Origin: an uncultured Eubacteriales bacterium
Lineage (GTDB): Bacteria > Bacillota > Clostridia > Oscillospirales > Acutalibacteraceae
Reading direction: 5' to 3'
Assembly (NCBI GenBank): GCA_905198155.1
Contig: CAJKBQ010000007.1
Location: 1-64,000 of the forward strand
DNA: 64,000 nucleotides
The notes beneath the pieces were generated by a model, which was not told where the DNA came from, did no database searches, and worked only from the letters and a program-made list of their open reading frames with translations. Position 1 is the stretch's first letter. Each line of letters starts with the position of its first letter. Of the stretch, positions 39,926 through 48,989 are shown piece by piece. The position numbers and the translations under genes were made by a program.

Positions 39926-42900
39926 GTGGGAAAACGCAACATTTTGGAATTTCTGCGCACGCTGGGCGCGGGCGAAACGGAACTGCGCGGCCTGCCGGAC
40001 GGCGAAATCGCCGCGCTGGACATCGACCACGCCGCGCGGGTGATCCGCCTGACGGCGCATTTTGCGCAGCCGCTGACGTCGGCGGAGCAGGCGGCCTTTC
40101 AGCGGCTGCTGACCGTCCCGGCCTTGCAGCTGCGGTCGGCGGAGCTGCGGCCGATTTACCCGCCGGATACGCTGACGGACGCGTGCATCCCGGCGATTCT
40201 GGACGAGCTGATGCAGGCGCACGCCGGCGCTGCGGGCTTTTTCACCGGCGCCGCCGGAAAGCTGGACGGCAGCGTGCTGACGATCACGCTCCGCAACGGC
40301 GGTCAGGCCATGATGACGGCGCTCGGACTGGAAAAAGAGCTGATCCGGCTGATCCGCGCGCGGTTCCAGCGCACGGTGGAGCTGAAATTCGACGGCGTGA
40401 CGGCGGTGACGCCCGAAACCCCGTCCTACATCGCCGCGCAGGAAAAAGCGGTCGAAACGCAGAAACGCGCGGCCGTCGCGCACAAAGTGGAGCGCCATGC
40501 CCGCGAAATGCACGACGCCGACCGCGTGCGCGGCGACGAGCCGACGACCATTTCCATCCGCCCGGCGGGCTTCATCCCGCAGATTCTGCTGTCCACGGCG
40601 GAGCCGATATTTGGCAAGCGAATCCATGTGCATCCGACCCCCATCGCCAATCTGCCGCGCGGCGAAGCCGAAACGGCGGCCGTGACGGTGTGGGGCGACG
40701 TGCTGTCCGCCGAGTCGAAGGACACCAAAGACGGCAAGCGCGTGATCGTGACCGTCACCGTGACCGACTACACCGACTCCACCACGCTCAAAGCCATCCT
40801 GGACAAAGAAAAAGCCGAGCCGCTGCTGCGGCTGTCGGCCGGAGATACGCTGCTGGTCAACGGCAGCTTTTCGTTCGATACGTTCGATAAGGAGTACGCC
40901 ATCCGCGTGCGCGACGTCAACACCGTCGAAAAGCTCAAAGTGGTGGACGATGCGCCCGAAAAGCGCGTGGAGCTGCACTTACATACCAATATGTCGGCGC
41001 TGGACGCGCTGACCCCGGCCGGGCAGCTGGTGCAGCGCGCATACGAATGGGGCCACCGCGCCATCGCCATCACCGACCACGGCGTGGCGCAGGCGTTCCC
41101 GGAGGCGATGAACGCCGCTAACGCCATCAAAAAAAGCGGCGGCCACATCAAAGTCCTGTACGGTACGGAGGCGTATTTTGTCAACAATCTGGTGCCCATC
41201 GCCGACCATGTGCCGGACGTCCCGCTGGAAAGCGAATACATCGTGTTCGACACCGAAACCACCGGCCTCAGCGCCGAGACGGAACGGCTGACGGAAATCG
41301 GTGCGGTGCGCATCCGGGACGGCGCAGTCATCGAAGAATTTGACACATTTGTAAATCCAGAAAAGCCCATCCCCGCCAAAATCACCGAGCTGACCGGCAT
41401 CACCGACGAGATGGTGCGCACCGCGCCGTCCGAGGCAGAAGCGCTGCGGAAATTCATGGAATTCTGCGGGCCGAATCCAATACTCGTCGCGCACAATGCA
41501 CCGTTCGACGTGGGGTTCATCCGCAAAGCCGCCGCCCGCAGCGGGATCGAATTCGCGTTTTCCAGCATCGATTCGCTGCCGCTGGCGCGCGCCGTGCTGC
41601 CTGATCTGAAAAACCATAAGCTGGATACCGTCGCCACGGCACTCAAGCTCCCGCCGTTCCGGCATCACCGCGCGTGCGACGACGCGCGCGTGCTGGCGGA
41701 AGCGTTTTTGCTGCTGATCCAGCGGGTAAAGGAAGATACTTCCGCCAAATCTGTGCGTGACCTGAATACGGCACTGGCGGGCGCAGACCCCAAAAAAATC
41801 CCGTCGTACCACCAGATCATCCTGGTGCAAAACGCCGTCGGGCTGAAAAACCTGTACAAACTGATTTCCAAAGCCCACCTCGACTACTACTACAAGCGCC
41901 CCCGGATCCCCAAAACGGAGCTGATTGCGCTGCGCGAGGGGCTGATTATCGGGTCGGCGTGCGAAGCAGGCGAGCTGTTCCGTGCCGTCGTGGCCGGAAA
42001 AAGCTGGGGCGAATTGAAGGAAATCGCGTCATTCTACGACTTTTTGGAAATTCAGCCCATCGGCAACAACGAATTCATGGTGCGCACCGGTGCGGCCAAA
42101 GACGACGAACAGCTGCGCGATTACAACCGCACCATCGTGAAGCTGGGCGAGGAGCTGAACATCCCGGTGGTCGCGACGTGTGACGTCCATTTTCTGGAGC
42201 CGTACGACCAGATTTACCGCCAGATTCTGCAAGCCGGGCAGGGGTATACCGACGTGGAGCACCAGCCGCCGCTGTACTTCCGCACCACACCCGAAATGCT
42301 GGCTGAATTTGACTATTTAGGCAAAGAAAAGGCGTACGAAATCGTCGTGACCAACCCGAACCAAATTGCCGACCGGATCGAAGAAGTGGAGCCGGTGCTG
42401 GGCGGATTTTATCCGCCGGAAATTCCCGGTTCCGACGAAGATTTGCAGCGCATCACCTGGGAAAAGGCAAAATCCGTCTACGGTGACCCGCTGCCCAAGG
42501 TCGTGCACGACCGGCTGGACAAAGAGCTGCACTCCATCGTGGACAACGGCTACTCCGTGCTGTACATGACGGCGCAGAAGCTGGTGGCGGATTCCAACGC
42601 ACACGGCTATCTGGTCGGGTCGCGTGGCTCGGTCGGCTCGTCGTTCGTCGCGACCATGGCGGGCATTTCGGAGGTCAATCCGCTGCCGCCGCACTATGTG
42701 TGTCCCAAATGCTGCCACAGCGAGTTTTTCCTCGACGGCAGCTACGGCTCCGGGTATGACCTGCCGCCGAAAAAATGCCCGAAATGCGGCGCGGAATACC
42801 AGCGCGACGGGCACGAAATCCCGTTCGAGACCTTTTTGGGCTTCGGCGGCGACAAAGTGCCGGATATCGACCTGAACTTTTCCGGCGAATACCAGTCGAG

Positions 42901-44290
42901 CGCGCACCGGTACACGGAAGTGCTGTTCGGCAGCGCCAACGTGTTCAAAGCCGGTACCATCGCCACCATCGCCGAAAAAACGGCGGAGGCATTCGTCAAA
43001 AAATACGCGGCGGAGCGGTCGCTGACGTTCTCCCGGGCGGAAATTTCGCGGCTGGCCGCGGGCTTTACCGGCGTGAAGCGCACCACCGGTCAGCACCCCG
43101 CCGGGATGATCGTGGTGCCGACGTACAAGGATATTTACGACTTTACCCCCATCCAGCGCCCGGCCGACGCCACCGATACCACCACCGTCACCACACATTT
43201 CGACTTTCATTCCATTCATGACAATATTTGTAAACTTGATATTCTGGGACACGATGTGCCGACGACATACAAATATCTGGAAGAAAATACCGGCATTCCG
43301 GTGATGGACGTCTCGATGAGCGACCCGGATGTGATGAACTTGTTCATCTCCCCGGCGGCCCTCGGCGTCACGGAGGAGGACATCGACTGCGACACCGGCT
43401 CCCTTTCGCTGCCGGAAGTCGGTACCAATTTTGTGCGAAAAATGCTGCTGGAATGCCAACCCAAAACGTTTGCCGACCTGCTGCAAATTTCCGGCCTGTC
43501 GCACGGCACCGGCGTGTGGGCGGGCAACGCGCAGGATCTGATTCACAACGGCACCTGCACCATCTCCAACGTGATCGGTACGCGCGACTCGATCATGACA
43601 TACCTGATTCACAAGGGATTGGAGCCGAAAATGGCGTTCAAAATCATGGAAATCGTCCGGAAAGGCAAGGCCGCCAAGCTGCTGACCGAAGAGCACATTC
43701 AGGCGATGAAAGACCACGACGTGCCGCAGTGGTACATCGATTCGTGCATGAAGATTCAATATATGTTCCCCAAAGCGCACGCCGCGGCCTACATGATCGC
43801 TACGCTGCGACTGGGGTGGTACAAAGTGCATCAACCGCTGGGGTACTACGCGGCGTATTTCAGCGCGCGCGGCGAAGGGTTCGACGCCGCCACCGCGATG
43901 CAGGGCGTCGATGCCGTCCGCGCCAAGCTCCAAGAGCTGAAACGCAAAGGATTTGACCAAAGCGCCAAAGAAAAGCAAATGTTCCCGTTTTACCAGGTCA
44001 TCAACGAAATGCTCACGCGCGGGATTGAGCTGCTGCCGGTCGATTTGTACCAGTCGGACGCCAAACGCTACCGGATTGAGGACGGGAAAATCCGCCTGCC
44101 GTTCGGCTCGCTGGACGGCGTGGGCGAGGCGGCGGCGGAAAGCTTGCAGCACGCGCGCGACGGCGGACCGTATATCTCGGTCGAGGATTTGCGCATTCGT
44201 TCCAAAATCTCAAAATCTGTCATCGAGACGCTTCGCGCTGTCGGCGCGCTCGACTGCTTGCCGGAGACCAGCCAGATCACACTGTTCTGA
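39926..44290 (+). CDS. polC: DNA polymerase III alpha subunit, PolC type
   Basis: PolC is the main replicative polymerase of Gram-positive bacteria. The 1454-residue product starts with GTG 39926 after AAGGAGCG. In order: an N-terminal domain (1-205), an OB fold (about 210-335), a PHP domain beginning VELHLHTNMSALDAL (about 347), the inserted DnaQ-type 3'-5' exonuclease with FDTETTGLSAETE (about 440) and HRACDDA, and the rest of PHP. A four-Cys zinc element follows (CPKC...CPKCG, about 925-955), then the polymerase core with PDIDLNFSGEYQ (about 980), and helix-hairpin-helix near the C-terminus. Length is typical. Confidence 0.98.
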   Translation: MGKRNILEFLRTLGAGETELRGLPDGEIAALDIDHAARVIRLTAHFAQPLTSAEQAAFQRLLTVPALQLRSAELRPIYPPDTLTDACIPAILDELMQAHAGAAGFFTGAAGKLDGSVLTITLRNGGQAMMTALGLEKELIRLIRARFQRTVELKFDGVTAVTPETPSYIAAQEKAVETQKRAAVAHKVERHAREMHDADRVRGDEPTTISIRPAGFIPQILLSTAEPIFGKRIHVHPTPIANLPRGEAETAAVTVWGDVLSAESKDTKDGKRVIVTVTVTDYTDSTTLKAILDKEKAEPLLRLSAGDTLLVNGSFSFDTFDKEYAIRVRDVNTVEKLKVVDDAPEKRVELHLHTNMSALDALTPAGQLVQRAYEWGHRAIAITDHGVAQAFPEAMNAANAIKKSGGHIKVLYGTEAYFVNNLVPIADHVPDVPLESEYIVFDTETTGLSAETERLTEIGAVRIRDGAVIEEFDTFVNPEKPIPAKITELTGITDEMVRTAPSEAEALRKFMEFCGPNPILVAHNAPFDVGFIRKAAARSGIEFAFSSIDSLPLARAVLPDLKNHKLDTVATALKLPPFRHHRACDDARVLAEAFLLLIQRVKEDTSAKSVRDLNTALAGADPKKIPSYHQIILVQNAVGLKNLYKLISKAHLDYYYKRPRIPKTELIALREGLIIGSACEAGELFRAVVAGKSWGELKEIASFYDFLEIQPIGNNEFMVRTGAAKDDEQLRDYNRTIVKLGEELNIPVVATCDVHFLEPYDQIYRQILQAGQGYTDVEHQPPLYFRTTPEMLAEFDYLGKEKAYEIVVTNPNQIADRIEEVEPVLGGFYPPEIPGSDEDLQRITWEKAKSVYGDPLPKVVHDRLDKELHSIVDNGYSVLYMTAQKLVADSNAHGYLVGSRGSVGSSFVATMAGISEVNPLPPHYVCPKCCHSEFFLDGSYGSGYDLPPKKCPKCGAEYQRDGHEIPFETFLGFGGDKVPDIDLNFSGEYQSSAHRYTEVLFGSANVFKAGTIATIAEKTAEAFVKKYAAERSLTFSRAEISRLAAGFTGVKRTTGQHPAGMIVVPTYKDIYDFTPIQRPADATDTTTVTTHFDFHSIHDNICKLDILGHDVPTTYKYLEENTGIPVMDVSMSDPDVMNLFISPAALGVTEEDIDCDTGSLSLPEVGTNFVRKMLLECQPKTFADLLQISGLSHGTGVWAGNAQDLIHNGTCTISNVIGTRDSIMTYLIHKGLEPKMAFKIMEIVRKGKAAKLLTEEHIQAMKDHDVPQWYIDSCMKIQYMFPKAHAAAYMIATLRLGWYKVHQPLGYYAAYFSARGEGFDAATAMQGVDAVRAKLQELKRKGFDQSAKEKQMFPFYQVINEMLTRGIELLPVDLYQSDAKRYRIEDGKIRLPFGSLDGVGEAAAESLQHARDGGPYISVEDLRIRSKISKSVIETLRAVGALDCLPETSQITLF

Positions 44291-44354
44291 ACGGTTCGTT
44301 TTGCTGCAAAACGCGAAAAAATTGCATTTTTTCTGCATTCCTGCGCCAAATCCC

Positions 44355-44383
44355 TTGCTATTTGATGCGTTTTCTGATATGAT
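44355..44383 (+). promoter_or_regulatory. Promoter of the small membrane protein gene at 44424
   Basis: TTGCTA (44355-44360) and TATGAT (44378-44383) with a 17-bp spacer. Confidence 0.6.
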
Positions 44384-44423
44384 ATAAAAAGAACGATTTT
44401 GCAGAAAAAAGGCGGGGTTTTGA

Positions 44424-44843
44424 ATGAAAAACGCAGAAATTGCGAATGTGCATTCGGCGAAAGAAATCTTGCGGAAGGTCGGGCGCAGCATCGGCGCCGT
44501 TGCGTCCGCAGTGCGCACCTGGTGGGAAAATGGCAATTCGTACCAGCACCGGGCATACGGCTGGGCAGTGACCGGATTTGTGCTTTGCCTGCTGAACCTG
44601 TTCACGGTGGGGCTGCTGCCGGTGATGAGTTACCTGGCGATTGCGTGCTGCGCAGTGGCGCTGTTCCGCGGCAACCGCGCGCTGATCTCCCCGCTGGGGA
44701 TTGCGCTGGGCGTCGTGGGGCTGATTTTGTCGCAGCGGGTGTACCACGCGGTCAGTCTGTATGCGACCGACGCGGACGCGTTCCGGCAGGTGCTGACGGA
44801 CGCGATGACCAAAGTGCAGTCCACCATCGCCGGACTGGTGTGA
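44424..44843 (+). CDS. Small hypothetical membrane protein
   Basis: The 139-residue protein has a basic N-terminal part and then two or three membrane segments (about residues 47-65, 66-82 and 88-105: GFVLCLLNLFTVGLLPVMSY, and PLGIALGVVGLIL), resembling small DUF4190-like proteins in layout. The last 30 residues are soluble. It has its own promoter, lies between polC and yebC, and cannot be assigned a function. Confidence 0.65.
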   Translation: MKNAEIANVHSAKEILRKVGRSIGAVASAVRTWWENGNSYQHRAYGWAVTGFVLCLLNLFTVGLLPVMSYLAIACCAVALFRGNRALISPLGIALGVVGLILSQRVYHAVSLYATDADAFRQVLTDAMTKVQSTIAGLV

Positions 44844-44876
44844 GACGCGATTTTTTGCAAAAACACGCGGAAACGC

Positions 44877-44905
44877 TTGCATTTGGCGCGAAAAAATGAT
44901 AAAAT
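44877..44905 (+). promoter_or_regulatory. Promoter of yebC
   Basis: TTGCAT (44877-44882) and TAAAAT (44900-44905) with a 17-bp spacer. Confidence 0.7.
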
Positions 44906-44938
44906 GATTTGTATTTGATTTTCTGGAGGTTGACATCC

Positions 44939-45685
44939 ATGTCCGGACATTCGAAATGGAATAATATCAAACGTAAAAAAGAGAAAACCGACGGCGCGCG
45001 CGCGAAAATCTTCACGAAGATCGGCCGCGAACTGGCGGTGGCCGTGCGCGAAGGCGGCAGCGCCGACCCGAACGCAAACTCGAAGCTGAAAGACTGCATC
45101 GCCAAAGCCAAAGCGAACAACGTCCCGAACGACAATATCGAGCGGATCATCAAAAAAGCGGCGGGCGACGGCAACTCCGAGCAGTACGAAGCCATCACGT
45201 ACGAAGGCTACGGCCCGTCCGGCATTGCGGTGATCGTGGAGACGCTGACCGACAACCGCAACCGTACGGCCGGCGATATTCGCCATTATTTTGACAAATA
45301 CGGCGGCAATTTGGGCACCAGCGGCTGTGTTTCGTTCATGTTTGAGCGCAAGGGACAGATCGTCATCGAGCGCGAAGGGCTGGACGAAGACACCGTGATG
45401 GAAGACGCGCTGGAAGCCGGGGCGTCCGATTTCAACGCCGAAGAAGATGTGTTCGAAATTTCCACCGAGCCGGACGATATGGGCGCGGTGCGCGATGCGC
45501 TGGAAGCGAAAGGCTACACGTTTTTGTCGGCCGAAGTGGCGGAGGTGCCGTCCACGACGGTGGATTTGACCGACGAGGACGCCATTGAGAAAATGACGAA
45601 GCTGCTCGAAATGCTCGATGACAACGACGACGTGCAGGAAGTGTACCATAACTGGAATATGCCGGAAGAAGAGGACGAGGACTAA
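44939..45685 (+). CDS. yebC: YebC/PmpR/TACO1-family protein
   Basis: The 248-residue product starts [20 protein letters not shown], the family signature, and has [20 protein letters not shown] and [10 protein letters not shown] blocks with an acidic C-terminus (EEEDED). Members act as DNA-binding regulators or, as shown for some, as translation factors that relieve ribosome stalling; which applies here is not decided by sequence. ATG 44939 follows CTGGAGGT. It has its own promoter. Confidence 0.95.
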   Translation: MSGHSKWNNIKRKKEKTDGARAKIFTKIGRELAVAVREGGSADPNANSKLKDCIAKAKANNVPNDNIERIIKKAAGDGNSEQYEAITYEGYGPSGIAVIVETLTDNRNRTAGDIRHYFDKYGGNLGTSGCVSFMFERKGQIVIEREGLDEDTVMEDALEAGASDFNAEEDVFEISTEPDDMGAVRDALEAKGYTFLSAEVAEVPSTTVDLTDEDAIEKMTKLLEMLDDNDDVQEVYHNWNMPEEEDED

Positions 45686-45721
45686 GGTTCTTGTGCGGTT
45701 CGGCGTAATTTGATTTAATTG

Positions 45722-45770
45722 GAAAAAGGCGGTCTGCCCTTGGTGGGGGTGGGGCGTCTTTTTTTCGCTT
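45722..45770 (+). terminator. Probable terminator of yebC
   Basis: AAAAAGGCGGTCTGCCC and GGGGTGGGGCGTCTTTTTTT form an imperfect stem followed by T7. Confidence 0.5.
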
Positions 45771-45826
45771 AAAATAAGAAAATTGTGGATACTTAAATAA
45801 AATTCGACATTTTTATGAATTAACTA

Positions 45827-45855
45827 TTGACATTCCAAAGTGCATGGCGTATAAT
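45827..45855 (+). promoter_or_regulatory. Consensus promoter of the AT-rich two-gene island
   Basis: TTGACA (45827-45832) and TATAAT (45850-45855), both exact consensus, with a 17-bp spacer, 32 bp before the first gene. Confidence 0.88.
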
Positions 45856-45887
45856 ATGTATATCAAACATAGATGGGAGAATGAAAA

Positions 45888-46163
45888 ATGTTTCAGGACG
45901 TTGGCGGATCAATACGGGGTGTCGCAAAGTTTTTTGGGTATTTGGGGTTAATTGGTGGTATAGGCGTTTGGTTCATTCTCTTATTTATTGCGCAGGTCGC
46001 GCTGGCTTTCATCGCGCTCGGCAGCGGAATTGTGCTGTTTCTTTCATCGTTTGCATTGTATGGTTTTGGTCAGCTTGTGGATGATGTGCACGCAATCGCG
46101 CAATCAAATCAACCGGAAACTACGCAAAAAAGCGAAGAATCGGACGAATTGCCGGATCTTTGA
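45888..46163 (+). CDS. Small membrane protein of the AT-rich island
   Basis: The 91-residue product has two hydrophobic segments (about 16-40, FGYLGLIGGIGVWFILLFIA, and 42-62, FIALGSGIVLFLSSFALYGF) and a hydrophilic acidic tail (QSNQPETTQKSEESDELPDL). GGGAGA lies upstream of ATG 45888. It is followed after 14 nt by the zinc-finger membrane protein gene and shares its lower GC content. No family is recognised; a role as membrane partner of the next protein is inferred from the pairing alone. Confidence 0.65.
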   Translation: MFQDVGGSIRGVAKFFGYLGLIGGIGVWFILLFIAQVALAFIALGSGIVLFLSSFALYGFGQLVDDVHAIAQSNQPETTQKSEESDELPDL

Positions 46164-46177
46164 TGGAGGGAAAAACA

Positions 46178-47314
46178 ATGGAAGCACGTTACACGCAGTT
46201 ATTTGTAAAGCACGATAATCTGTACACAGAAGGTGCCCCAGTTTGCATCGCGGCATACGCGCTGTTGCGGGACAATCAGACAGAAAAGCTGGTTGCACAA
46301 ATCAAAATGGTCAATTTATCGTCGCAGGCGATCCGGGCGGTGAAGGTATCTATTTGCGCCGTTGACGCTTTCGGGGCGAAAATCGACGCTGTCGGTGTGT
46401 ATCAATATACAGGGCTTGATGTACATCGAGACGAGGCGTTCGGACACAAAACTGCGGTGATTTTGCCGAGTCCGTTGGTTGCGAGCTTTACTTGCAAGTG
46501 CTTGGGCGTTGTTTTTCAGGACGGAGGAACATGGAGTGCACCGGAGAACGCGGTATGGACACCGTTGGCGAAGCCTAACGAAATATTCAAAGGACTTGGA
46601 GGAATGGCTCTTCAGTATAAACGGGAAATAGGCGAAGACGCGAAATTTGTTCCGGAAACGGATCGGGATTTGTGGTTGTGTACTTGTGGCGCAATCAACC
46701 GCGCGAGCGAGGCACTGTGCCATAAGTGCGAAAAGTCCAAAGAGAAGATGTTCTCGAAGCTGGATGTGAACGCTTTGGCGGAGCATCATAAATTGTTTTT
46801 GCAACAGGAATTGGCGCAAAAAGAGAAAGAGGAGGAAGCAAAGAAAAAGGAGGCCGAGGCAGCACGCAAGCAGAGAAAGAAGGTCTGGATTTGGGCCATT
46901 TCTGTAATTGCGCTGGTTCTTGTTGTGGTGGGGATTTATATTGTGCCACAAGAAATAAAGTATGGTGCAAAATATAAGGATGCGATTGCGTTGGCAGAAA
47001 AAGGGGAGTATAGTGCGGCAGTAGATGAGCTTGAGAAAATGGAAGGGTACTGGAGGGCAAAAGCAAAGATAAAAGAAATAGAACAGGACGAAACAGATTT
47101 CGCGCGTTTGACGGAACTAATTGATAGTTTGGAAAAATTCAATGCACCAAAGGGCTTGGAAAGATTCTATGGAATTCCTGAAAAAATAGAAGAGGCGGAG
47201 AAACTTGTAAATAAATTAGAAAAACGTAGAAACTGCGAGGTGCTTCCGTTAAAAACAAGTCTTAAGTTAATAAAGATGAAGTACAACTACAATGTTAATA
47301 GCAATTCGAAATAA
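46178..47314 (+). CDS. Zinc-finger, single-span membrane protein of unknown function
   Basis: ATG 46178 follows GGAGGG, giving 378 residues. Residues 1-130 look like a beta-sandwich (AYALLRDNQTEKLVAQIKMV). Near 165-185 lies WLCTCGAINRASEALCHKC, matching the spacing W-x-C-x-C-x3-N-x6-C-x2-C of RanBP2-like zinc fingers. A charged coiled coil (about 205-235, EKEEEAKKKEAEAARKQRKK) leads into one membrane helix (VWIWAISVIALVLVVVGIYI). An extracytoplasmic helical part (about 260-378) follows. The 3' third is strikingly AT-rich (AGA, ATA, AAA codons), unlike the neighbours. Function unknown. Confidence 0.7.
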   Translation: MEARYTQLFVKHDNLYTEGAPVCIAAYALLRDNQTEKLVAQIKMVNLSSQAIRAVKVSICAVDAFGAKIDAVGVYQYTGLDVHRDEAFGHKTAVILPSPLVASFTCKCLGVVFQDGGTWSAPENAVWTPLAKPNEIFKGLGGMALQYKREIGEDAKFVPETDRDLWLCTCGAINRASEALCHKCEKSKEKMFSKLDVNALAEHHKLFLQQELAQKEKEEEAKKKEAEAARKQRKKVWIWAISVIALVLVVVGIYIVPQEIKYGAKYKDAIALAEKGEYSAAVDELEKMEGYWRAKAKIKEIEQDETDFARLTELIDSLEKFNAPKGLERFYGIPEKIEEAEKLVNKLEKRRNCEVLPLKTSLKLIKMKYNYNVNSNSK

Positions 47315-47398
47315 TATGCAAACATTGACAAATCTCTTATTTCACCCCATATTTTAAGGGAAATCCGCACCCAATCGGCAGTTTATGCGCTGCAACAT

Positions 47399-47435
47399 AA
47401 AAAAACCTCTTTGCAAATTTGCAAAGAGGTTTTTG
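47399..47435. terminator. Bidirectional terminator between the island and the serine hydrolase gene
   Basis: AAAAACCTCTTTGCAAA and its exact complement (47401-47434) form a 17-bp palindrome with A and T runs at both ends. The flanks 47315-47398 and 47436-47466 hold no gene. Confidence 0.88.
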
Positions 47436-47466
47436 CGATTTTAAGAGGAGCCTAACGTCGAACCCT

Positions 47467-48957
47467 TTACCCCCGCACACCCCCCGCAAACCCGCTGTAC
47501 TCGTCCATAAACCACTCTGCCGTCTTTTCCATCCGCACAGCGACCGCGTCGCCCTTGAACGAGATCGTGACCGCCAAATTGCCGAAGTAATCGTCCGCCA
47601 CGAACGACCGCAGGAACAGCTTGTGCGGTTCGCGCCAGACCGCCGCGTTGAGACAGCGGTACCCGCGTCCCAGCGGGTGATTGATCGATGCGCCGGAATA
47701 CTGCGTCTCCGGGAATTCGGCTTCCACATATTGCCCAAGCCCAAACGGGAAGCGCTTTTCGCCGCGGTCGGTGTCCAGCACCAGCGCGCCGCCGTCCCCG
47801 TCGAAATGCAGCACAAACGCGCGGATGCCCATCGGATTCGGGTTCAGCCGATAGCGCACGCCGTCCACCTGCGATGCGAATTCGGACGACGATTCGCCCG
47901 CCGGCAGTGCAATTTTCAGCCCGCTCAGCAGCGATTGCAGTTCGTTGTACGCGGCGTCGTCCCTCGGCAGCGCGTCGGATTGCAGCCGGTCGAGGACATA
48001 GAACCGCAGGTAATCGTAGATGTATGCGTATCCGGCCGGTGCGCCCTGCGTGTCGCTGGTGCAGACGAACAGGAAGTCATTCGCCGGGTCGCAAATCGCC
48101 AGCTGGCCGCCCATGCCGAGGAACGAGAACGTGCCGTCGGCGGTGCACCAAATCTGGTACCCGTAGCCGTGGCCGTGCAGCCCGTCGGTGTGGCCGTCGG
48201 TGCAGTTGTCAATCTGGCGCGACGTCGCCGCGCGCGCGTACGATTCGCTCAGGTACCGCACGCCGTCCACGCATCCGGCGCCCAGAAAGACGCGCGCAAA
48301 CCGCGCCAGATCGCGCGTGGTGCAGATGACGCCGGAGCCGCCCCAGGAATGGCCTTCCGGCGCGCGGACGCACCAGGCGTCCTCCGAAAAGCCCAGTTCA
48401 CGCAGCATTTTGTCTTTGAGGTAATCCAAAAAGGGTTTCCCCGTCAGCCGTTCTACCAGCACGTCCAGCACATAGGTCGCGGAGGTGTCGTAGTGGAACA
48501 GTGTTCCGGCCGGGTGATCCGGCGCGATGGTTGGGTGAAAGAACGAGTGCAGCCAGTTCATCCGGTCAACGCCGGGCTGGGTGTAGGTTGCGCCGGTGGG
48601 GTAGGGTGTGGACATCATCAGCAGGTCGCGGATGGTGGTTTCCGCCAGGTACGGGTCGCGCTGCGCGGGCAGCTGATCCGGGAAATAATCGACGATTTTG
48701 TCCGTCAGGCGCAGCTTGCCTTCGTCCACTAAGCAGCCGATGGCCGCGCTGGTGAAAGTTTTGCTGACGGAATACATCCGGTGCTTGGACGACGCCGTAA
48801 ACGGCGCCCAATACCCTTCGGCAAACACGCGGCCGTGCCGCATCATCAAAAAGCTGTGGTGCATTTCGCCGCGGCGGTTCAGCGCGCGGACAAAATCCGT
48901 GACCCACGCGGGGGACACACCGACCGATTCCGGCCGGGTAAATTGAATCGCATCCAT
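47467..48957 (-). CDS. Serine hydrolase of the beta-lactamase class C family
   Basis: The 496-residue product starts at ATG 48957 (GGAGGAGC upstream; the frame is open much further upstream but that part overlaps the next gene). MYSVSKTFTSAAIG carries the S-x-x-K catalytic pair near residue 70; YDTSATYVLDVLVERL supplies the Tyr motif, and GHGYGYQIW lies in the third-motif area. A C-terminal beta domain of ~130 residues is extra. The family includes esterases and peptidases acting on D-amino acid or acyl substrates. There is no signal peptide, so it is cytosolic. It is last in an operon with a DUF6807 protein and a sugar isomerase. Confidence 0.85.
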   Translation of the reverse strand: MDAIQFTRPESVGVSPAWVTDFVRALNRRGEMHHSFLMMRHGRVFAEGYWAPFTASSKHRMYSVSKTFTSAAIGCLVDEGKLRLTDKIVDYFPDQLPAQRDPYLAETTIRDLLMMSTPYPTGATYTQPGVDRMNWLHSFFHPTIAPDHPAGTLFHYDTSATYVLDVLVERLTGKPFLDYLKDKMLRELGFSEDAWCVRAPEGHSWGGSGVICTTRDLARFARVFLGAGCVDGVRYLSESYARAATSRQIDNCTDGHTDGLHGHGYGYQIWCTADGTFSFLGMGGQLAICDPANDFLFVCTSDTQGAPAGYAYIYDYLRFYVLDRLQSDALPRDDAAYNELQSLLSGLKIALPAGESSSEFASQVDGVRYRLNPNPMGIRAFVLHFDGDGGALVLDTDRGEKRFPFGLGQYVEAEFPETQYSGASINHPLGRGYRCLNAAVWREPHKLFLRSFVADDYFGNLAVTISFKGDAVAVRMEKTAEWFMDEYSGFAGGVRG

Positions 48958-48989
48958 TTTTTTCTGCTCCTCCATGCAATGAAATGGGA

